Source: Tritrichomonas musculus (Eukaryota > Parabasalia > Tritrichomonadida > Tritrichomonadidae). Taken from it: a DNA stretch of 64,000 nt. The first letter of the stretch is position 1, and the number at the start of each line of letters is the position of its first letter. The notes under the pieces are model-generated. The model was not told the DNA's origin and made no database searches. It saw only the letters and a program-made list of their open reading frames with translations. The position numbers were made by a program, and so were the translations under genes. The stretch is taken from positions 1,054,001-1,118,000 of the forward strand of contig JAPFFF010000027.1 in NCBI GenBank assembly GCA_039105265.1, given 5' to 3'. Positions 58,420-64,000 of the stretch are shown in pieces.

Positions 58420-61243
58420 TTAATTAGGCGCATATAAATCTTCTCCAAAACCTTTGTAAAATTCTAATGAAAGTTCTTTCGCTTTGGTATATTTTGGAGC
58501 AACTTTTTCATTTGTGTGTTCGAGTTCTGATGATTCAATTGGTACTAATTCAATATTATATAAGTAATCCTTGTATCGATATGATTCATATAATTCATTA
58601 AAAGCTGACATATATAAAGCTATTTCCTTGATTATTCTCTTCATTGAACTTCCGGTTATATCTGTTCTTTGTTTAAGTTCCTGCTCTATTGTTTCAATAT
58701 TGAAATCAAATTTCAAAAGTAATGCTAAGCTCAATAATATAAATGAATGTTCGAATTTGTTCATCGATCTTATTAATAAATCAATTGATTTGTTGAGATC
58801 TTGCTTGATTGTGGAATCATACATGTAAATGTGAGCCAAGTTGTACATTGACAAATAATCATTTTTCTGTCGAATCGCTTCTTCAAAATATGCAATTGCA
58901 TTACCTATATTTCTTTTGATTTCATTATAACCGTGCTTGTATATAATACCGAGATTGTTTTTCGAATATTGATTGTTGAATGATGATGCTTCTTTGTAAT
59001 AATGGATGGCTCCTGCAATTTCCCTCAGGAAGTAAAAATTCATGAGCAAAATTTGCTTGTCGATGATTATTCATTGATGCTAACATAATATAATATCGTC
59101 CTTTTTTAATATCCTGTTCTAAATATTCACCAATATAGTAAGTGAGACCGAGAATGAATTGTGCTTTTGGATCATTTTGATTTGAAGCGAGTGAAAAATA
59201 ATGAATTGCTTTGTCAATATCTCGTGTCACATATTGTCCTCCATAATAAATGACGCCGAGATTAATTTGTGCTTTAGGATAATTTTGATTTGCTGCGAGT
59301 GAATAGTAATAAATTGCTTTGTCGATATCTCGTGTGACATATCTTCCTCCATAATAAATGACACCGAGATCGAATTGCGCTTTTGGATCATTTTGATTTG
59401 AAGTGAGTGAAAAATAATGAATTGCTTTTTCAATATCGCGTGTCACATATCGTCCACCATAATAAATTACACCAAGATTGTATTGTGCTTGTTGAATATT
59501 TTGGTTTGCTGCCAGTGAAAAATAATGAATTGCTTTGTCGATATTTCGCGTGACATATCGTCATAATAAATGTTACCAAGATTGAGTTGTGCTTGTGGAT
59601 AATTTTGATTTGAAGCGAGCGAATAGTAATGAATTGCTTTGCAGATATCTCGTGTGATGTATCGCCCTTCATAATAAATGTTACCAAGATTGAGTTGTGC
59701 TTCTGGATCATTTTGATTTGCAGCGAGTGAGAAATAATGAATTGCTTTGTCGATATCTCGTGCGGCATATTGTCCATTTGAATAAATGAGGCCGAGAATG
59801 AATTGTGCTTTTGGATCATTTTGATTTGAAGCGAGTGAGAAATAATGTATTGCTTTGTCGATATCGCGTGTGACATATCGTCCTTTAAAATAAGTGACAC
59901 CGAGATAGAATTGTGCTTGTGAAATATTTTGATTTGCTGATAGTGAAATTAAATATTGAACTTTTTTATCTTCAAATTTAACTTGGAAATAAAAAATGAT
60001 AATAAAAATATTTGTCATTTCATTGATATTTGGTCTTTTAGTTGGATCAGCTTCAAAACATGATTTAAATTTGAAATTTTCGTGAATTGCTAGATTATTA
60101 TTTATTATATATTATTGGAGGTCTTCCATATAATATGATGTGGATGATGTATCCTAATGAATAAATGTCTGATTTGTATGTTTTGTTTTCTTCCGGTGCA
60201 ACTTCTGGACTAGCAAAATCTTTTGTTTGTTCTTCATTGTCTATTTCAACATTCTCTTTACGTACACGATCAAAATCAATTAATATCGCATCTTTGTTTT
60301 GATTAATCATGATGTTACTCATTCTCAAATCTCGATAGATGTAATTGCGAGAATGAAGATAATGAATTGAGAGAAGAAGTTCAAGAATAATGATGCTTTT
60401 TTCTTGATTATTTAAATGTGATAAATCATATTTATCGAGAGTTTCTCCTTCAACATATTCAAGCAAAAGATATTTCGGATTGTTTGCATATTTAATATAA
60501 CCGACGTATTGAACAATGAATGGATGTCGAATGCTCAAATAATTTCTTCTTTCTCGTTCATTCAAATGCTGACTTTCAAAATATGGAATTTTCAATGCAA
60601 AAATTTCTTCTTTAGAAATATGATAAATTAAATCAACTACACCACCACTTCCTTGACCAAAATTTCTTAATTCAATGTAACTCTTATTAACAAAAGTTGA
60701 CAATTCTTCATACTCAACAAATTCTTCGTTTAAATATCTGTTATGTCTATTTCGCGAATTATGGTAGCCTTTCTTGATTAGAAATCCACTTAAGCAATTG
60801 ACAACAATGCTCCAAAAGTGCTGCATATTTTTATTTGAAATTGAAAATTCTTTTGAAAAATTTCTTATTTCATTGAAAAAGTTTTTATTCGCTGCATCGT
60901 TTTCAGTTCGTATGCTATAATTTCGTATAAAATATTTATCGCTATCTTCAAATCGAGCAAAAATGGAAGATAAAATTAAAATATCAGTATCGTCTTCCTG
61001 GGGTAAGATAATTAATTTATAATCAAAACATACAATATAATATTTAATGCCATCTTCTATACACTCATCAATAATTATAATTTTGGAATTGTTTTCATAC
61101 TGTTTTACTGTTTTTTCTGTGTGATGAATATCTGGGTAAAAAAAAAAATCGAATTGATATAGAATTTCTTTTAAATATTCATTTGATACAGAGATATTTT
61201 TTTCTTTTTTTAAATTTTGAAAGTCATGAATGGATTGTTGCAT
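58420..61243 (-). pseudogene. Kinase with Sel1 repeats, frame-broken
   Basis: The gene starts at 61243 (ATG ten bases after an initiator-like TCATT). The N-terminal helical domain is followed by a kinase: GQGSGGVVDLIYHISKEEIF (glycine loop), FALKIPYFESQ, RHPFIVQYVGYIKY, IYRDLRMSNIMI with aspartate kept, IDFDRV in place of DFG, and FASPEVAPEEN. A 7-bp insertion near 60108 shifts the frame just before the domain end. Beyond it come at least ten Sel1 repeats (KAIHYFSLASNQNDPKAQFI type, 108 bp per unit) with frameshifts near 59563 and 59045, and a C-terminal region ending EFYKGFGEDLYAPN. The partial duplicate at 52920 preserves the uninterrupted kinase end. Confidence 0.85.
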
Positions 61244-61325
61244 TTAAACAATGAAAGGATGGGAAATATAAACTTATCATAATTTGATAAGATATTTGGT
61301 CAATTTTCAAAATATCAAAAAAGAC
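61244..61325. promoter_or_regulatory. Divergent promoter between kinase-Sel1 and ankyrin genes
   Basis: Only 82 bp separate the two divergent starts. On the minus strand TTTCATTGTTTAAATG gives an initiator-like TCATT ten bases before the kinase ATG. On the plus side TCAAAA motifs precede the ATG at 61326 but none fits TCAYW closely. Confidence 0.45.
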
Positions 61326-64000
61326 ATGTCTTCCGAGTATATTCAAGAGAAAAAGAAATTTCAAGCAGATATTATTGAATATATTGATTCTGAAGAAAAT
61401 GCCGAAGAACATTATCAGAATTTGACTCAATATTTCCAAGATCAAAACATTAAGGATAGCAAACCTGAATTGGAAGTTTTATTTAATATAATAACAAGAA
61501 TTGCCAATTTTCATTATCGTTCCTCAGACTTTTTTAGCAAAATAGAAAAGTTGATTTTAATCTTTAAAGATGATCTTTCACAAAAATTCTCAAATATGGA
61601 AATATACAATATTTTCGGAAGCAATAAGCGAATACTCCTTTTTCTTCTTCAAGAGAACATTTTAACATTGAATTTATCAATATGTGAAAAAATATCAATT
61701 GATAAAGATTCATATTATTACTTTTATCCAGAAATCACATCTTTATTTCCACAATTCAAACCAAAAGACACAAATAAATCTGACAGGTATCGAGAATATC
61801 TCCATTCATTTCTTGAAAACACAGAAAATGATAAAAAGGAGATCATTGAATTAATTGAGACAAACCGCCAAGAATTTGAGAGAAAAAGAAAAGTAGCAGA
61901 AAATGACAGTTATATATGCCAATTAATCAGAGAAGATGATATTGAAAACTTTATTATATTTATCAATCAAAATAATCATCCGCTTGACTCGAAGATTAAG
62001 CATTCAATTTTTGAGACGAATTCATTTTTAATAAGGAAAAAAGACACAACAATGATGAATCGATTTTATTTATCATTAATGAATTGTTCTGAATCGTTAA
62101 TTGAATATGCAGCTTTTTTTGGATCAATTCAAATTTTCAAATATTTGTATATGAACAAGGTTGATTTAAATGGAATCCTGTGGTTTTATGCCATTCATGG
62201 TTGTCATCCTGAAATAATTCGTATTTTGGAAGAAAATAAAATACAACCAAATAAAAAATTAAATAAAAGACAAACTGATTCTGCTCCTTTCAATCGATGC
62301 TTTTTATATTCAATGAAATGTTTCAATACAGAAACAACCGATTATATTCAAAAAACGTATATAACCGATTTTGATTATTCAATAAAAGCTATCAAATATT
62401 TCAATTTTCAATACTTCCCAGAAAAATTGAATAATGAAGAAATTTTTGGAAATTTGTGTAAATACGGTTATTTTACACTTGTCAACTTTTTGATAGAAAC
62501 GTCCTCGATTGATTTGAATAAACCTTTTGAAAATATGCCGTTAATTTTCACTGCCATTTTATATGACCATTTTGAAATTGTGAAGTTACTTTTTGAGTCA
62601 GGATCATTTGATATCAATAACAGAATTGAATACAAAGCTCAAAATGGAACAACAAAAATAATTGGAATGCTTCATATTGCGGTTAAGAATGAAAATATTA
62701 AAATAATTCAGTACTTATTATCAATAAAAGATGTGAATGCTAACCTTCATTATTTGAAGACAAAAAAGACAAGTTATGGCGGTTATTCGACCGATTATAT
62801 TTTGGAAATAGAGAATACAAATGAAAGTGAAGAAATGAAATTTTTTGAATATGACGAATTAGGCAACATTATTCTATACAAGAAAACAGCTTTACATTTG
62901 GCTGCTAAAATAGGAAACAAATCAATTGTTTCTCTTTTATTAAGTAATTCAACAATTGATGTTAATGCCAAAACACTTGTAAAGAAATATAAGCAAAGAT
63001 CTTCAAATTCACATGGAGTTTATGAAAACATATCATCTAAGGAAAGATTTATTGAATCGCCATTAAGCATTGCTCTTAAAAGCAACAATTTTGAAGTTGC
63101 TCAACTTTTATTAAATCATCCTAATATTGACATGAATTCTAACTCAATTTACAATTGTGAATATTTATATGATTATAACAATTATAAAAAATATAAAGAA
63201 CGACAATGTAGCGGTTCGGCAGGTGAGTACAAAACAATTTTGTATTTAGCTATTGAAAAAGAAAATGTTGAAACAGTTCAACTTTTATTAAGAAATCCAA
63301 ATATTGATGTAAATGCACAATCTACATTAATAGTCAATCAAGAAGAATTGGTTGAATTTGTTCATGAAATTTTTAACATGGATTCAAAAGAAGCTGAAAA
63401 TAATGCAGTCGATCCAGTAACAATTAAGCAAACATCATTAGAGCTTGCTATTTCGAAACAAAATCCTGAAATTTTAAAACTTTTACTTCAACAACCAAGT
63501 ATTGATGTTATTAATAATTCTTGCGGAATTAATGCTTTTAAAAAGTCGATTGGAAATGGTCATGTTGAAATCTTTAATCTTTTAATAAATCGTCCTGATT
63601 TGAATGTTATTAGTGAATTTAGAGGAGCTTTGCATAAAGCAGTTTCATCAGGAAACATTGAAATGGTTAAAGTAATATTAGATCGGCCTCTAATTGATGT
63701 GAATGAAATTGTTGATGGTAAAACAGCATTGGAAATTGCTGCAAAAGTTGGAAATGTTGATATATTTAGACTTTTGCAGAATAGACCTGATATTGATATA
63801 ATGAAAAATAACTGTGCTCAATCAGCATTCAAAGAAGCTGCTTTGAAAGGAAATATAGAAATATTTAAGATTTTATTTGATAGACCAGAAATCAATATAA
63901 ATGATAATGAAAATGGAGTTACTGCTTTGAAAAATGCTGTTTCTGGAGGAAATGTGGAAATCGTTAAGCTTTTATTAAATAAACCAGATATTAATGTGAA
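61326..64000 (+). CDS. DUF3447/ankyrin-repeat protein, 3' end outside the window
   Basis: The frame starts at ATG 61326 (MSSEYIQEKKKFQADIIEYI) and is open for 891 codons to the window edge. The N-terminal region has the DUF3447 landmarks MEIYNIFGSNKRILLFLLQ and SLIEYAAFFGSIQIFKYLYM with GILWFYAIHGCHPEIIRILE. From about residue 400 it carries many ankyrin repeats (TALHLAAKIGNKSIVSLLLS; TALEIAAKVGNVDIFRLLQN; TALKNAVSGGNVEIVKLLLN). A variable-length insert often separates units. It is probably a protein-interaction scaffold; the family is hugely expanded in trichomonads. No membrane segment is seen. This is the longest host frame in the window after the NSUN2-like fusion. Confidence 0.9.
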   Translation, partial: MSSEYIQEKKKFQADIIEYIDSEENAEEHYQNLTQYFQDQNIKDSKPELEVLFNIITRIANFHYRSSDFFSKIEKLILIFKDDLSQKFSNMEIYNIFGSNKRILLFLLQENILTLNLSICEKISIDKDSYYYFYPEITSLFPQFKPKDTNKSDRYREYLHSFLENTENDKKEIIELIETNRQEFERKRKVAENDSYICQLIREDDIENFIIFINQNNHPLDSKIKHSIFETNSFLIRKKDTTMMNRFYLSLMNCSESLIEYAAFFGSIQIFKYLYMNKVDLNGILWFYAIHGCHPEIIRILEENKIQPNKKLNKRQTDSAPFNRCFLYSMKCFNTETTDYIQKTYITDFDYSIKAIKYFNFQYFPEKLNNEEIFGNLCKYGYFTLVNFLIETSSIDLNKPFENMPLIFTAILYDHFEIVKLLFESGSFDINNRIEYKAQNGTTKIIGMLHIAVKNENIKIIQYLLSIKDVNANLHYLKTKKTSYGGYSTDYILEIENTNESEEMKFFEYDELGNIILYKKTALHLAAKIGNKSIVSLLLSNSTIDVNAKTLVKKYKQRSSNSHGVYENISSKERFIESPLSIALKSNNFEVAQLLLNHPNIDMNSNSIYNCEYLYDYNNYKKYKERQCSGSAGEYKTILYLAIEKENVETVQLLLRNPNIDVNAQSTLIVNQEELVEFVHEIFNMDSKEAENNAVDPVTIKQTSLELAISKQNPEILKLLLQQPSIDVINNSCGINAFKKSIGNGHVEIFNLLINRPDLNVISEFRGALHKAVSSGNIEMVKVILDRPLIDVNEIVDGKTALEIAAKVGNVDIFRLLQNRPDIDIMKNNCAQSAFKEAALKGNIEIFKILFDRPEININDNENGVTALKNAVSGGNVEIVKLLLNKPDINV

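Overview
This window is nuclear DNA of a trichomonad parabasalid. A Tritrichomonas-like species is my best guess, from the very AT-rich host DNA; Trichomonas is possible. The evidence is the mix of gene families on the right half (DUF3447/ankyrin proteins, a BspA-like leucine-rich repeat protein, BTB plus F5/8-type-C proteins, Sel1-repeat kinases, a legumain-like peptidase), the lack of visible introns, very short 5' leaders with TCAYW initiator-like motifs just upstream of several ATGs, and full-size Maverick/Polinton elements. All family calls come from reading motifs; no search was run.

Layout. Positions 1-30956 are a nest of mobile DNA. The host of the nest is one GC-richer non-LTR retroelement (R2/NeSL type: long N-terminal region, tandem 18-residue repeats, three C2H2 fingers, reverse transcriptase) on the minus strand, starting about 20 bp downstream of a tRNA-Asn gene. 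It was split twice by Mavericks. A complete 21,132-bp Maverick (8172-29303) sits inside the 54-bp repeats, with perfect 370-bp terminal inverted repeats and the 6-bp target duplication AACGTC. A second, unrelated Maverick (1-4637, left end outside the window) cut the reverse transcriptase at GACGTC. Joining the retroelement pieces across the complete Maverick keeps one open frame; the only lesion between repeats and reverse transcriptase is one in-frame TAG.

The complete Maverick carries a virus-like gene set: double-jelly-roll-type major capsid protein, a small candidate minor capsid protein, packaging ATPase, retroviral-type integrase, protein-primed DNA polymerase B with an embedded HNH module, a separate HNH endonuclease, a 1357-residue fibre-like protein, an amphipathic small protein and several small unknowns. 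One 68-residue gene lies inside the terminal repeats and so is present twice. No adenain-type protease is recognisable. The left Maverick shows an ATPase, integrase, candidate minor capsid protein, amphipathic protein and one frameshifted gene, then a minisatellite and a hairpin-forming end.

Positions 30957-64000 are host DNA: the tRNA, a RING plus five-UBR-box protein, a type I membrane protein, a nitroreductase, DUF3447/ankyrin proteins, a striking fusion of a catalytically degenerate NSUN2-like RNA methyltransferase with an AAA-ATPase and PD-(D/E)XK nuclease, a BspA-like protein, a legumain-like peptidase and a BTB-F5/8C protein. Between them lie many broken genes: papain-like, Sel1, ankyrin, surface protein, BTB, RNF213/mysterin-like, two kinases and a DEAD-box relic. 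A long ankyrin gene runs off the right end. Lesions often fall in homopolymers, so sequencing error cannot be excluded for individual host genes, but several loci carry multiple lesions and are true relics.
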